Made by a program: the position numbers and the translations under genes. From positions 372,001-436,000 of the forward strand of contig NC_133101.1 in NCBI RefSeq assembly GCF_022965805.1: a DNA stretch of 64,000 nt. Direction: 5' to 3'. The DNA comes from Primulina eburnea (Eukaryota; Streptophyta; Magnoliopsida; Lamiales; Gesneriaceae). The notes under the pieces are model-generated. The model was given only the letters and a program-made list of their open reading frames with translations, made no database searches and had not been told where the DNA came from. Shown piece after piece: positions 1-18,357 of the stretch (positions within the stretch are counted from its first letter, which is position 1; each line of letters opens with the position of its first letter).

Positions 1-5490
<5,490 letters not shown>

Positions 5491-6824
5491 AAATAAAAGA
5501 GCGAGAAGATTTTGTCTTCAAGAGATAATTTCTTTAGTGGAATTCCGAATTCCTTCCCTCCGTTGTTCAACTAAAAATACTTCCCTGATGTTTTGCTTCC
5601 CCGGTTCTCTCTACTCCTGCTACTGTTGCATGCTTGTGGATAGCTGATCTGGTTATTTACTGCAGCAGTAAACTGGGCTTGCAGATTTACATTATGTTTT
5701 TCTTGTTCAGCATAGATTTGATTTAGTGGATAATTTACATTACCCCATGATTTCTATAAATATTGTAATTTTGAATATTTGGGCGGTGATAACCAGAGGA
5801 TAATGTTTTTTAGTAGATATATGAATTCAAAGGATTGACATGCTTAAAAAAATTCGACGGGCTGCGTATTTTAAGATTATAAACTTTGTATTTTTAGCAG
5901 TATTTTAACATTTTGAATTGAAATTTGGTGATGGTACTCGTTCTTTGAAGGTTCTACACGTACGCAATATTTTATACCAAGTTCTACTTTCTTCGATTAT
6001 TTTGTGTTGGTTCTGCCACTAAAAAAATGGTGGTTTTAGGAGAAGGTTGTTCTTCATAGCATGCTAGCGTGTAATAAGCAAGGTCCTAAATACGTGAAGC
6101 GTCTTGAAGCTTGGATTCAAATCAATAATTAGATAAAATAATACATAAATATGATAAATTTAAGTTTGATACATTAATTTTCATATTTATAAAAACATAA
6201 AAATCTCAAAATTACAACTTTTATTTGTTTTTGTAACTAGACTACATTAAAAATTGCTAAATATTTGTCAATCATTGTGTTTAATAATAATTAAAGTTAA
6301 AAAATAATCATCTAAATTATAAACATAATTTATTATTTAAAATAAAAAGACATACCTTCAAAATTAAAAATAAATAGATGCGATTAATTGTTTTTAAGCA
6401 CGCTTAATTAAACGTCTTAATTACACTTACAATTTGACCGCTTTTTTCCGCTTTTCTCGAAGCAGAATGTTTTTGTCGAGCTTCAAGCTTAAACACGTTT
6501 TTTAGAACACATAAGTAATTTGGCAGTAAAAAATGGTTTTACAGACATGGATGTCTACTAGAGCACACCGTGTCCTTTTCGTTTGTTCAAAATGCCACTT
6601 CTTAACTATAGTTGAAAGGCTTATCAACATTATTATGAGTGAAATAAATAAGTTGATCACTAACAATCGACTATCTTGGTTTTTATAAACCTCATTATTT
6701 ATCACCAAAATAAGTTGAAAACTAACAATCCACTAACTTTGGTTGTTTACATAGTTGGGAACGTCTGCGTGCAGCAGGTGATTGGACAATAGTTCTTTGA
6801 GTGGGAGTTAGAAGTATCCCAAAT
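5491..6824. other. Intergenic, AT-rich
   Basis: This holds the 3' untranslated region of the augmin gene followed by AT-rich sequence. No coding exon, RNA gene or terminal inverted repeats were recognised. The short ORFs here have no family character. Confidence 0.5.
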
Positions 6825-9800
6825 ATGAAAGGTTTTAAAGCTAAAGTAAGAGTAGCAGTTGTGGCTATCTTAGCTGTATCGACAGGCCTTACTGCTCTTT
6901 ATGGCTTATTGAAACCAATGTCAAATTAATGGTTGTGTAATGACATACATGTATCCTACATACATTCCCATATCAACGCCAGAAAACATGTCTTCCACAA
7001 AGTACGGTCTGTATCTGTACCACGAAGGATGGAAAAAGATTGGATTTTGACGAGCATCTTAAAAATCTTAATGGCATTCCAGTTCTTTTCATCCCTGGGA
7101 ACGGCGGAAGCTACAAACAGGCAAGTCTCTCTCTCTCTCTCTATGTGGAGTTTTGAAGCTATCGGATGTCTCCCATTAGTATTTCCTTTTTATCTGGTGG
7201 AAATTTGGACAATGTAATGATTTTGATTCAGTTGTTGCATTTATTGATGGGCTTATATCAGTTAGCTTTTGGTCCAAAAATTGTAGAACAAATCTCAAAG
7301 TGTGATGAATTTTGAAATATTGATCAAATGTTGACATGCAGCCGTATGTAGTAAAGGAAATTTTTTTGCCATGTCCTCACTCTTTTGATGTTGTCATTGA
7401 GTCCGGAATGTTAGACTTTCACATTCACTGTTGGATACACTTGCTTATATGTTACCTGCATTGATGCAGGTCAGATCCCTGGGTACCGAATCTGACAGAG
7501 CTTATCAAAGTGGTTCACTTGAACGGCATTTTTATCAAGCTTTCCCATATTTGGAAGAGTAGATACCGATTATATTCGACTGGAAATATGCTACCAAATC
7601 AATACACTTCTATGCTTGATTGGTTTGCAGTTGATCTTGAAGGTGAACATTCTGCTATGGATGGTCAGATACTTCAAGAGTATTCAGAATATGTCGTATA
7701 TGCCATTCACAGGCTATCTTTTTGTAACTTTTGCATAAAATTCATTAAGGTTGTGTTGTGAATGGCGAATTCAAAATACCTGGCATTTATTACGCTGAAG
7801 AACCTTACAGTAGAAGAAAAGAAGTCTAGGAAAGCTGAAGTAATGATCATTCATCATATTTGGAAAAGGTTGAGATTTTCAGTGTACAGCTTACTCCAAA
7901 ACTAAACGCTCTTTGTCACTATTTCTTGATTGTTTGCAGGAAGTAACATTGAAAGAGGATCATTCTCTTGCATTTAATCTAACATTTTCTGCTAGCTTAG
8001 CTCTTCTTCCTATTCCATTCTCTCTCAAAACAACGGGCTGTGGAATTAGGAAGTCAGAATTTCCTAACGTAGAGCCCGGAGATATGGAAATTGGCAGTAA
8101 GTGTTTTCCCGTTATTCTCTTTACGTTGGCAGAAAGGGTTCTCTTGTGGGCTGTGTGTGGATGCATGGAATTTTTCATAGTTATGATTTTATTATTGTAA
8201 TTGTTATTATTTTTATTGGTGAAAAGCTGTCACGAACCCTTTCTTGAGCATATCTAAAGATGTTTTCTGACCTCTGGATCAAGCTGCTTTTTCATTCCAT
8301 TTTCTGATTTCGGGGATGTTGGATTTTGTCGACTTCACTGTTTTCCACCAGTGGCACTTGCTTGGGATGCTACATCTGGTCTCCATGTTTTTCCAAATTT
8401 GTATTCTGAAATAGTTATTGTAGATTCCTCTCCAGCGCTCTGGACTCCTTGCGCTTCTAACTATTGTTATTCTCATTTTTTTTGTTTCACCTGCTTTCTC
8501 CTTGCGCTTCTAACTATTGTTATTCTCCATGAATCTGCCAGGTAGACACACACTGTTCATATAAAGTTGCTATTGATGTTTCTGTTACAGCCGCTGCTGG
8601 TTGATTTTTGCTTTTTGTATTTCTCTCAGGTAGATTCTCAAACCACCCTTCTCAGCTTATAGCATTATCAGATGAAATCCGCCTGTTTATAAACTGTATT
8701 TACTATATTTGTCCATTCTTTGTTCGTAAGCATTTTTATCTCCCATTAGTCTAATATATATTCCCCATGGGCCATAGTTGTCAAATCTCTGTTTCATATG
8801 CATGTTTCTCTCTCCTCCATTAGTTCCTGTATTAAACAGTACAATTTTGTATGCAAGTTGATTTTGAGTGTTACGAACACATATCAATACGCTTACAGCT
8901 TAGTAAATGCAATATTTTTTTCACTTGCTCTCTCGATATAAGGTAACATTAACTTTAACAAAACCGTTGAAGAATAATTGCTTAAAATTACCCATCCCGC
9001 TATTTTTTCATGCTTCAATACCTGAATGATAGCTCGATCATATTTCTCAATTTATTTCATGAGTTCTCACAAGTTTAGGTTTGAATGGAATTTGTTCCAC
9101 GCAGATCAGCAGTCTTCGCATTGCTGTTATATTTTTTGCTCTGATGAGGCAAGCACATGCGTGGGAATTTGATCAACCAATACCTTCACTGCTATCAGCT
9201 GTTGAATCAAATTTGAGATTACCAAGGCCATTTTTCTTCCTTGCCTCAATGCCTCTTTTATTGGCTAAGCTCTCAATCGCTCCCTCCAGTTATAAACTGC
9301 ATTATTGTATCAATGTTTTGCTATATTTTCGCAAACGGAGTCGTAATCTCGCTGATATCACTTTCTCAATTACTTTTCGATGTTGCTGGCACAGTCCATG
9401 TAATCACAAAGAGACGGTTAGAAGCTTTTCTCCCTTTGCATGTTTCTGTTTTTCTGTGTGTATACATGTGTGTGAAAAATCGTGTGTGCCAACTACATAA
9501 TAGTTAGAGCGGTCTTTTTCCTTCATGATGTCTGAGCTATGTAAGCTTCATCAATTGATTCCTATCGTTAGAACATTCCTGTAAAAGAAACATTCTCTAG
9601 TTTGGGATTCTTTGTATTTTCTAACATGCTAAAACAAGAACATTTTTTTTAGGTGTGAAGCATGGGAAGGAAACTTCTGTTTTCAATTTCTCCAATGGTT
9701 TACTAACATATCATCCTGCTTCGCATCTGCTAAGGTGATCTTTTCGCTTGTTACCTTTCTATATTTTATTTAAATTTAATATGAAGTAAATAACGAATCT

Positions 9801-11254
9801 TCCAAGATTATGAGGGTGAATTCACTACTTACGACATTTGTTGCTGTTGTGCTGGTTTGTTTTGTCCATCCTGCCCTGGCGCTTTCTGTATTGTTCTTAT
9901 CTCATATTCTGTGCTGCCACAGTGCCCTCTCGAGGTACCAATAAATTGTGTTGTCACTCGTTAACTTTTTTTAAAATCAAATACTTGAGAACTCTCGAGG
10001 CTTGAACTGAGAAAAATCATGCATAAAGGGTTTTCATACAACCAGGCTTTGGTTATTCTAATGTGAGTCGATTGCCCTCAAGTTTTATTCTTTTGCTCAC
10101 GTTTATTCTCATTAGCTCTCTTTTCTCGAGATTTTGGTGTTTACCTTTAGATTACCTACCGGCATGTGTTAGATTTGTTTGGTGCTTCAAGGTATCTCCA
10201 TGTTTGAAGTGACCCTAATGTCAATTTTGTTGTCTATGTGAACAGGTTTTTGATGGCTTCATTGCGCAACCATATTCAGAATGACGAGTTATATGAATCT
10301 GGAAATGAGGGTAAAAGTGGCTCAATGCAATGTGACTCCACGTATGAAGTTGACTTAAGCAAGCTATTCCCTTGTACTGTAAACTGCTCTAGTAGCCCAG
10401 AATCTACAAGAAGCTATAGTGACAGACGATTAGAAATCTTCAACCACCGCCATGGCTTGCTTATTTTACATTTGCTTGCAGCACTGATGTTTGTTCCTTC
10501 TCTTGTAGCTTGGCTCCAGGTATGTTTGGTTTATTACAATCTTTCCATTCGAGTTTTGAAGCACTTGAATTTCTAGTTTTAACTAAAGAATATGAAAATA
10601 GCTCATAAGCAACTCATTGCTAACAAAGCTCGTTATCTTAAAGCCAAGTTATTGTAGTGATCGTACTTAACTTACGCTGGTGAAGTTTGGAGTTATGACA
10701 CCTAGAAAAATTTTAGGCAGGCTGCTTTCATGTCATGATATTATTTTTCCCGGTCTTGCTCAATCCATCTTATTTGATAGCAATAAATCAGTGATAGTCC
10801 TGAGTGTGAATGTGCAAAGGTTAATCTTGAGCCAGAATATGCTCAAATGATGGTCTTATTTTAATGGAAAATTATGCTAAATATGACAGCATTCAGAATG
10901 ATTTATATAGTTCCTGCGAGCTTTTGATGTAATTTTATATCCTTGTATAACGTATTGCAGCGGATTGGTATATGTCAAAACTTTCCACTTTTTTGGGATT
11001 CTTTACTTAGCACTGGCGTCATCTTGTATGGTATAAGTGATTCAAAGCCCGAATTAAACTTCTTTTGGTTTCCCATTCCGGGCTTCCCTTTGTGGGAAAT
11101 CAGGTTAAGCTTTGGCTGTCTCCTTGCTGGCTACTTTTCCTTTATTTCTGCATTGGCATTGTTCCCGTATATGGTGTTTTATCCTATGGCTGCAATTGGA
11201 GTTGTTTCGTTCGCTTTTAGAGTCATGCAAAGAAGGAACATAAAAAATGGTTAG
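6825..11254 (+). pseudogene. PGAP1-like GPI inositol-deacylase, degenerate copy
   Basis: The intact family is an ER membrane lipase that removes the acyl chain from GPI-anchor inositol. The copy keeps the N-terminus (ATG at 6825, a membrane segment ending YGLLKPMSN), then PTYIPISTP, YGLYLYHEGWKKIDFDEHL and PVLFIPGNGGSYKQ to 7120. It also keeps an exon from 7470 (VRSLGTESDRAYQSG, then DWFAVDLEGEHSAMDGQI), later pieces near 7940-8095, 8350-8450, 9110-9415, 9650-9735 and 9810-9940, and the C-terminal exons 10244-10519 and 10961-11254, ending RRNIKNG. It is broken. About 4 extra bases at 6921-6930 put a TAA in frame, and there are frame changes near 7545-7590 and near 9270-9290. The central exons with the lipase GHSxGG motif are not present between 7760 and 7910. 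The family has about 1,080 residues; about half can be found. The donor at 7121 is GC. A chimeric transcript is possible, but a working enzyme is not. Confidence 0.85.
8451..8535. repeat. Short direct duplication inside the PGAP1-like pseudogene
   Basis: A 29-nt stretch beginning CTCCTTGCGCTTCTAACTAT occurs at about 8445 and again at about 8499, separated by a T-rich spacer. It looks like a local replication-slippage duplication in decaying intronic sequence. Confidence 0.6.
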
Positions 11255-11904
11255 ACTTACCATGGCAGCAGAAAGCATTCCCATAGACATTAGTATTGCT
11301 CTGGCATGGATTAATATTTTTGTATCGGTCCTCTTCGGCTGACTCGAGATCATGTGTACTGTTTGACACGATATAATGAGATGAATATAGCTTTGTGCCA
11401 TGCCTTCAGCACGAATTTTTGGAACACATATTTCGATTACTGATTAATGTTTGAAATTCATTGCCCTTTAATCCAAACTGTCGAGGATGGTTTAGGTTCG
11501 GGTTACAAACAGCCAACGGAAAGGGTGTTGACTCAATTTGAGGAGCCATATAGTTGCACACCACCTACTTAGTACTCTTGGGGCTTCTCGGTGTTTCTTA
11601 CACATTTTTCAGCTTGCATTATTAATCAGTATAGATATAGATTAAATATTTTTTGTAGAGGTTCCTCATTATACTATTACTAGGTTTCTCCAAATTTCTT
11701 GAATCTTTGGCTCAAAATTTTGGAGCCAAAATCCATGAACAACAATATCGAATGTGATTAACTAATGGTAACTTTTTGATTCAAATCAACACACAAATAG
11801 ATCGTGTATATCACAGTAAAAGACAATTTTGAAAAATCACAACGGTAAACACAAATGGCACAAAAGAACAACCCCAAACATAAACCAAAAATTAAAATGC
11901 ACAC
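11255..11904. other. Intergenic between convergent loci
   Basis: This contains the likely 3' flank of the PGAP1-like locus and, on the other strand, the 3' flank of the arabinogalactan-peptide-like locus. Nothing else was recognised. Confidence 0.4.
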
Positions 11905-12142
11905 TTAAAGATTTAATAGGATAAAGAAAGGCAGTAAGACATGAAAGCTGCAACTAGAATCTGACACAAAGAAAATTTGTGAAAATTCAGCAGCTGGAGA
12001 GGGAGGAGGGGGCTCCATGTCCAGCATGAGAAGGTGCAGACTTGGGTGCCTGAATTGCAGTCTCCGATACAGATATAAATGCCGCCATTGAGAGGATAAT
12101 GCACAGACAAGTATATGGAGACAAAGATCTTGCCGCCGCCAT
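11905..12142 (-). CDS. Arabinogalactan-peptide-like small secreted protein, probably frame-broken
   Basis: The ATG at 12142 opens MAAARSLSPYTCLCIILSMA, a hydrophobic signal-peptide-like start, followed by a Pro/Ala/Ser stretch (APKSAPSHAGHGAP). As given, the frame stops at 11987 after 51 residues. Another frame continues with PSPAAEFSQIFFVSDSS and a hydrophobic C-terminus (VLLPFFILLNL) to a stop at 11905. The two frames meet at a run of five G (plus strand, 12008-12012); one base fewer there gives a single 78-residue frame with the usual plan of an arabinogalactan peptide: signal, Pro-rich core, hydrophobic tail. Such peptides are O-glycosylated and sit at the cell surface. The family call rests on composition and layout only, and the exact gene was not recognised. 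Confidence 0.4.
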
Positions 12143-13161
12143 TTTTACTCTCTAATGCTTTGGCTAGGTCGATACCAGGGACATTGTATACTGACCATTT
12201 TACATAGGTGACAACTGGTCTTGATTATATCTGCTTCTATTTCTGGTCATCATGCATCGCATTTCTGAGAAAAAAACTGAGTCAATGTTCACGCAGTGCT
12301 AGGTTGAGTCAAATTTCTAGTTTTTCACAATATGGTTAAATATTTGGAGTCTAAAAAGGACTGCTTAAAAATGTTTTCCAAGAAACCCCTATTTTATTTG
12401 TCATCATTCTTTAAAATAAATCGGTTTTGGTTCTGGAACTAGAACATATGATTATTGAGATTGTACTTGCAAGAGGTTTGCCAATATTTATTCTGTCTTG
12501 TCTAGAGTTGTATAGTCGTGGAGTTGTCATCATCATGGATCATTAACAATATGCTATTCATCAAAGAAGTCTTGAATCCCTTCAAAGCATCCTTGACATC
12601 TTTGCATGTTTTGCCTTTCCTTGATTCTAATACATGCCACGGTGCATCATCATAAGCAACATGCCAGCCAGTCTGTTCTTATTTTTTTGTCTTTTTACAA
12701 AAAAAACATGCTAGTCTGTTGTTCTTTCTTAATTTTGACAGCTAATAGAATCATCGACTTTGTGAGACATAAGTTTTTCTACAAGCAAAAATATTTTGCG
12801 GGGATCATGAGTGAAAACTAGAGTTGAAATGGATTTTAAAATATATAATAAACACCATAATGAAATGAGAAGAAAAGTATATTGGATAATATTTATTATT
12901 AAAGATTGAAGAGGACAATTTTTTTTAAAAAAATTAACATAGTCACTCTGATTGGTTCGAGCAACTGTAGAGTGAAAGAAAACGTGTCTGATTATAACAC
13001 CATGGCTAGATCTATTCTAAAAAACATCTTCTTCTTTCACAGTAAGTTTTACAGGGAAGATACAACAATGTAACAACTAAAGCCAAGTCATTCAATTAAC
13101 CACCCCCCCCCCCCCCCCCCCCCCCCTCCACCAAAAAACAAAACAACAAAAATTAAGAATG
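12143..13161. other. Intergenic with a long poly-C tract
   Basis: Apart from AT-rich sequence and a run of 24 C at 13103-13126, nothing was recognised. The ORF at 12606-12821 has no recognisable domain. Confidence 0.4.
13103..13126. repeat. Poly-C homopolymer, 24 nt
   Basis: Twenty-four consecutive C residues lie about 35 nt beyond the stop codon of the RING-finger gene, in its 3' untranslated side. Such long C/G runs are rare in AT-rich plant DNA and error-prone in sequencing. Confidence 0.9.
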
Positions 13162-14811
13162 TCACATATGTCTGCCCCTTGATGCCAAAGCTCTCAAATT
13201 TGCTCTAGCAGGTACCACCCTAAACGCCTCCATAAATTCTTCCCTCTGCAATCTGAAAGCCAATGCGGCATCTCCATCCTGACTTGGCAAATCTCTCCTT
13301 AAACTAGCTTCTCCTCTGTCTGAAGTCCCAGAAATTCTTGAACTTCGGCTTCTGAGTCGACGACTTCTTCTATCTAATTCTGTGCCATCTGTTTCTGGAT
13401 TGTTTAAAGCTTGAATAGATCTGTTTCTCATGCTAGGATTTCTTGTTATGGCTGGACTACTTTCCTCTCGAATCGATTCAGTAGTAGTATCTGAGGTAGT
13501 CACTGCTTTTCTTGCTTCAACTTCTTTTGGAAATAGGAGCTGAATTGTATTCCAGAGAACTGTGTTCACGGTGCAGAACCTCCGATTGCTGCCACATTTA
13601 AGACACATTAATAAATTAAATCAATCGGTCTTGTATTTTATCACTTTGATACGCTAAAGAACAGCTACTACTACTGCCTTGTGTACCTGATATGTTGCCT
13701 GCACTTTGGGCACCGCTTCCCACATTTGTCAGCTGCAGAACACAAACATTGTTTGCAAAAACTGCCATATACAAAAAGTAAATAATTTCGTCTCTATTCG
13801 AATCACGTGTTTTAGATAAATGATGAGAAAGATGTCTTAATAGTCGAGCTACCTTGTTTTCTTACCTGTGTCCACAAGGTGTGGTACTCGGTTCATAACA
13901 TATCTCCAGACAGATCTGCCCATATGACACCACATTCTCATTTCAGAAGCTCAAGATTGTGACAAAAAATATCACCATAAATGCGAAGGAAGCAAATCTA
14001 GATTCTCTTACCGCACATGAAAGTTCTTCACGAAGCTGATCAAGGCAAGGGATCACAGGGCTTGAGTTAGAAACTCCTGAGTCCTTAGCATCCTCTTTAA
14101 TCGATTCTCCTCCCTTCTTCTCTACTTTTGCTATAATATTCACCTCTATATTCTTTCTCTCACATCCTAAAATAGTCAAAGCCAAAAAATTAATGCAACT
14201 CCCAAAACCCTTCAGTATTTGTACAAAGAGAGAGCCAAAATCATTGGAATTAATTAGAACCTTGTTGATTTGATGTTGAATCATCATCTTCTTCAAGATG
14301 AAGAACGGTCACAGGTAAGGAAACTGGAGTATTCCTATGAGCCCTACGTTTTCTGTAAAGACCACCACGCACTTTGGCATTTCAACAAATTTATTGAAGA
14401 AAAATCGAAATGATTGTACTTGATAGTGAGGCAACATTCATGGCAAGAAGAAAGTAAAATCCCCACACTACGAAAACAGAACTTGGGCACATGAATAAGA
14501 GAGGAGAACTCATAAGAAATAATCCAGAAAAAAGCAGATAATTACAAATCACAGTGTGCATTTTACCTTCTTGAATATGTTGGTGGGGTCTTGAAATCCG
14601 ATATTCTCCGCTGCTTGCACAATCTGTCCGGTGTATCTTCAACAATATGAGTGGCAATCAGAAGTGCTTCTTCATCCCATCCGGCCATGGCGACGACAGA
14701 TCGAAACCTTGGACTGAACAAATTTTGATTTCTCGGGCCATCTTCAGAAAGAAGTTGATTATCAATTTCTGGGTTATCGGGACTCTCATTCGGAACCTCC
14801 GTATCGGACAT
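13162..14811 (-). CDS. RING-HC finger protein, probable E3 ubiquitin ligase
   Basis: Six exons read on the minus strand: 14811-14567, 14352-14261, 14166-14012, 13915-13866, 13761-13687 and 13588-13162. They sum to 1044 nt, giving 347 residues with all junctions in phase. The start chosen is MSDTEVPNESPDN; an in-frame ATG eight codons upstream (14835) is possible. The N-terminal half is acidic and low-complexity, with an LHLEEDDDS stretch. A C3HC4 RING lies at about residues 163-205 (CAICLEICYEPSTTPCGHSF, then KRCPKCRQ), split over three exons, followed directly by CTVNTVLWNTIQLLFPKEVE. The C-terminal tail is Arg/Ser-rich. RING proteins of this type transfer ubiquitin from an E2 to a substrate; the substrate is unknown. 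All eight zinc ligands appear present. The subfamily was not identified. Confidence 0.85.
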
Positions 14812-14979
14812 TTTCTTGTAACCTTTTTCTCCCACAGGATTCGCAATATTTAAAAGGAAGAAAAATAGCTTTAACGGTCATATATCTTGTTTGGTGTGAT
14901 GAGGTAAATGGGCTTGTCCACTAAAAATTACTTTTCCGATGGATATGTCAATGGTTTGCGACTTTTTTTACTTGATATC

Positions 14980-15494
14980 GGGATGTAAACGAACAAAATT
15001 ATTTGTGAGTTATTCGAAACTCGATTCGGTAAAAATTCGTTTGACTTTGTTTAATGAGGCTCGTTAAGATAAACAAACCAAACTCAAGTTTTACAGTATT
15101 TGGCTCGTTAGCTCGTGAACATGTTCGTTGGTAAGTTCACAAGTAATTTTTTAGATGAAAAAATAATAGTTTTGATATTTGATATATTGATTTTGTATAT
15201 TATTTATAAAATATATAAAAAATTATATTAAATTAATTTATTATAATAAATTTACAAATTTTAATAAGAATAATATATTTTTCTTTAAATATATAATTTA
15301 CTTTTTAATTAATTTAATGAAAATTTAAATGTATAATTTATATTTATTAAGCTTGTTTAGGCTCGATAAAAGATTGAATAAGCTCGTGAGCCATGTATAT
15401 ATTCGTTAAATAAAGCTCGAGCTCGAGCTTTATTATAATTAAATCAAACTCAAACATTCAAGAGTTCGGTTCGACTCGACACGATTACATCCCT
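14980..15494. mobile_element. Putative non-autonomous TIR element, about 515 bp
   Basis: The left end GGGATGTAAACGA and the right end (reverse complement GGGATGTAATCG) are inverted copies. Both sub-terminal regions contain CGAGC/CTCGA-rich motifs (GCTCGAGCTCGAGC near 15415), while the core is very AT-rich. No transposase is encoded. Target-site duplications could not be fixed with confidence, so the superfamily is open. Confidence 0.45.
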
Positions 15495-17242
15495 AATCAT
15501 ATTCATTGTCTTGGTTAGAGAATGAAGCTAGCAGCAGCAGCACCTATACAAGACAACGTAGGCCATAAGCCATCTATTCCATTGACTCAATTCTTCGAAA
15601 GTTTTCATTTTTTATACATGAATAAATTGACAATTTTGCCAGTAGAAATTGAAGTGTCAGCATATGTGATTTTGTTGATATCATGAAAACTTGAACTATT
15701 TCTTATAATAATATACAAATATAAATTTTAATATTTTTTTTCTTGACTTTGAACCAGAAATCTATCGTGTCCTCGAGTCAATGATAAGGCGGGATATATT
15801 GCGTAGTTGGGAGCATGTAGTTTTAAGTGCATGAACGTAACCCATTATTTTACTTAGTTATATTCCACGTTTCATTATTTCTTAAAAGTCTTTACAATCA
15901 AGATTAACCAAAATAACATTGTAGTCCTTTGTACAATTACACAGTACTGCTGCGTTAGCAGCTCCGGGTTTACTTGATGTTCATGGAAGAGTAACGTGAT
16001 CTAATCCATCAAACTATATTTTGTTCAAAAAAAGATAGATTTAAGCAAATGATAAGATATGGAAATAATGATTTATCAGATATTAAGTACTAAATTCTGT
16101 TAATAGAACAATACAAATACAATGATATAAATGTATTGAAATTATTTAAGCAATATAAGAGTGTAAATAGAATTATGTGAATGGATATTAATTAATTAAG
16201 CAATATAAGAGTGTAAGAAAACATTTTGGTATATGATGTTGATGTTTTTTGCTCTTTACATCAATTAATTGATAAATAGGCTCTTGAAATTAAAAACATT
16301 ACATCTTGAAGATCGAAAATAGTACTTAATTATAATTATTAGAATAACCAAGAATACGTGACAACAATTGTTCATGATATATTATATTCCAAACTATAAC
16401 CACATGAATATCATAAATTCGAAGTCTTTCAAAAACCTGCATTTTGTTAGTCAATAAATAAATTATAAAACATTATATTAGTTAAAGAAAGTCTATGAAC
16501 ATATGTTATTCTTTGAACTCGAAAGTATCCGGAACTAATATTCTACGTACTCGAAGATTTTGGAAGTAATTATGAGAAAAGATGTCATTAACGACACAAC
16601 TTGCCAGCTTTGATGGCACCAAAGGGGATTCCCATCATTAATTGTCATTAGTCTTTTTCCTCTTCCAAACAAAAAATTTGCATGCTTCGTTGGCTTATTT
16701 TGGTGTCATCTTGTTAGAGTTATAATACTTAATTGGTTCCTTAATTAAATGGTTAAATAGATTTTACCCAACTAATTGTGGTTTTATATTTTCAATACAC
16801 ATTCGAGCAAATATAAATTAAGAAGACTCAATAAGTTCGATCGGTATTTCAACCTCCACATTTGAAATCTATATGTAATAACTACTAATATTAGTAGTTA
16901 CATTATTATCATCAACAACAACAATATTGTATAAAACGATAAAGGCTCGATCTTGCTGATCTAATTTCGTTCCAAACATGATTAAATTTTATTCCATGCA
17001 TGCATAGCCTCAAACAAAATAATCATGGCGACAAATGTATAATAATTCTTGCCGTCCCTCTCCTTTATAGGTCTTAGCCATGCCTAATTAGCATTCATTA
17101 ATCTCTCGTTTCCCACCTTAAGCAACACATTTTCAATATTTAAGTGACTAAATGATCTGTGAGAATCTTCTTTCCAATATAAATTCCTTCATTCCGTCCA
17201 TAACTTTGAAATCAACCCTTGTTAATTAATTTAGAGTACCAG
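15495..17242. other. Intergenic, upstream of the MYB gene
   Basis: AT-rich sequence with one small local duplication (a unit containing GCAATATAAGAGTGTAA at about 16151 and 16200). A CAAT/TATA-like string (CCAATATAAATTCC) at about 17174 is a plausible core promoter for the MYB gene. No genes were seen. Confidence 0.4.
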
Positions 17243-17272
17243 ATGGCTTGGAATAGTATTTCTGGACAAGAA

Positions 17273-18357
17273 ATGGGAAGGCAACCTTGTTGCGACAAAA
17301 GGGGTCTGAAGAGAGGTCCGTGGACCGTAGAAGAAGATCACAAACTTATGAGTTTTATCATGAATAATGGCATTCAATGCTGGAGAATGATACCCAAGCT
17401 TGCAGGTAAAAACATTTGATAGTTCTATTTCTGATTTAATTTAGTTGCTGCACGAACAAATTATTGGGTCTGTTGTGAGATTAACGTCGGTGCAAATTAA
17501 ATAATGGATCCATATTTCTTGAAACATTGTTATAAATGTGTAGGGTTGTTGAGGTGTGGAAAAAGCTGCAGATTGAGATGGATTAATTATCTACGGCCTG
17601 ACCTTAAACGAGGAGTTCTATCAGAAATGGAGGAGAATCAAATTATTGATCTTCATGCTCGCCTTGGAAACAGGTCTGCTTTTAACTTTCTTTAACTTTG
17701 ACATTTTTACAGCAGAAAATGTAAGATTTTTATTCAGCTCAAACATTGCCAACATGTTGCAGGTGGTCTAAAATTGCATCACATTTTCCAGGGAGAACGG
17801 ATAACGAAATCAAGAATCACTGGAACACCAGGATCAAGAAACGGTTAAAGCTCCTCGGACTAGACCCCACCACACACCAGCCCATCCAGCAAAAGACACA
17901 ACAAAGTCGTGAAGAGAAGAACAAAACAGACATCGACTCAAATTCGCGTGATGAAAACAAACAATTAGAGGAGATCAAATTCTCTCATGTACTGAAAGCT
18001 CCATCAGCAACACAAGTCCAAACAAGCTGCTGCAATGAGGCCAATGTCAGCACCAGTATGGAAAGCGAAATGATGACACGTCTCATCAACAACTATGAGA
18101 TGCTGATGCTCACGAGTAACCTGGACATGGATTTATGGATGAAAAATCAAGAAATGCACAGCATCTCGACCAGTTACTGCCCCTCGTTTTCTTTAGAAGA
18201 TTCAGTGAACTGCTACCCCAATTCAGCTGGTGAATCCGCCAGTTCAGTTCAAGGAAATAGTTGTCTATTTCAGTGTGTTGAGACTGCAGATTCAATGGTT
18301 TCTTGGGATTTTGGATTCGATCAACAATTTCTGTTTCCTGAAACAATAGGGGATTGA
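17273..18357 (+). CDS. R2R3-MYB transcription factor
   Basis: Three exons, 17273-17405, 17544-17673 and 17763-18357, give 858 nt and 285 residues; the two introns sit at the conserved R2R3-MYB positions. The start MGRQPCCDK matches the usual N-terminus of the family, so it is preferred over the in-frame ATG at 17243. R2 (about residues 14-61) begins [15 protein letters not shown], and R3 (about 67-112) contains [20 protein letters not shown] and [17 protein letters not shown]. The tryptophan spacing is normal apart from the usual substitution of the first R3 tryptophan. The C-terminal half is acidic and Ser/Gln-rich, consistent with an activator, and no EAR repression motif (LxLxL) was noticed. 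The DNA-binding domain resembles the MYB40/MYB42/MYB85 neighbourhood, but the subgroup needs a tree. It acts in the nucleus on MYB-core sites. Confidence 0.9.

Noticed and set aside
17243..17272. Ten-residue N-terminal extension of the MYB protein from an upstream in-frame ATG
   Set aside because: MYB proteins of this type begin MGRxPCC, and the extension has no conserved character; the downstream ATG was chosen.
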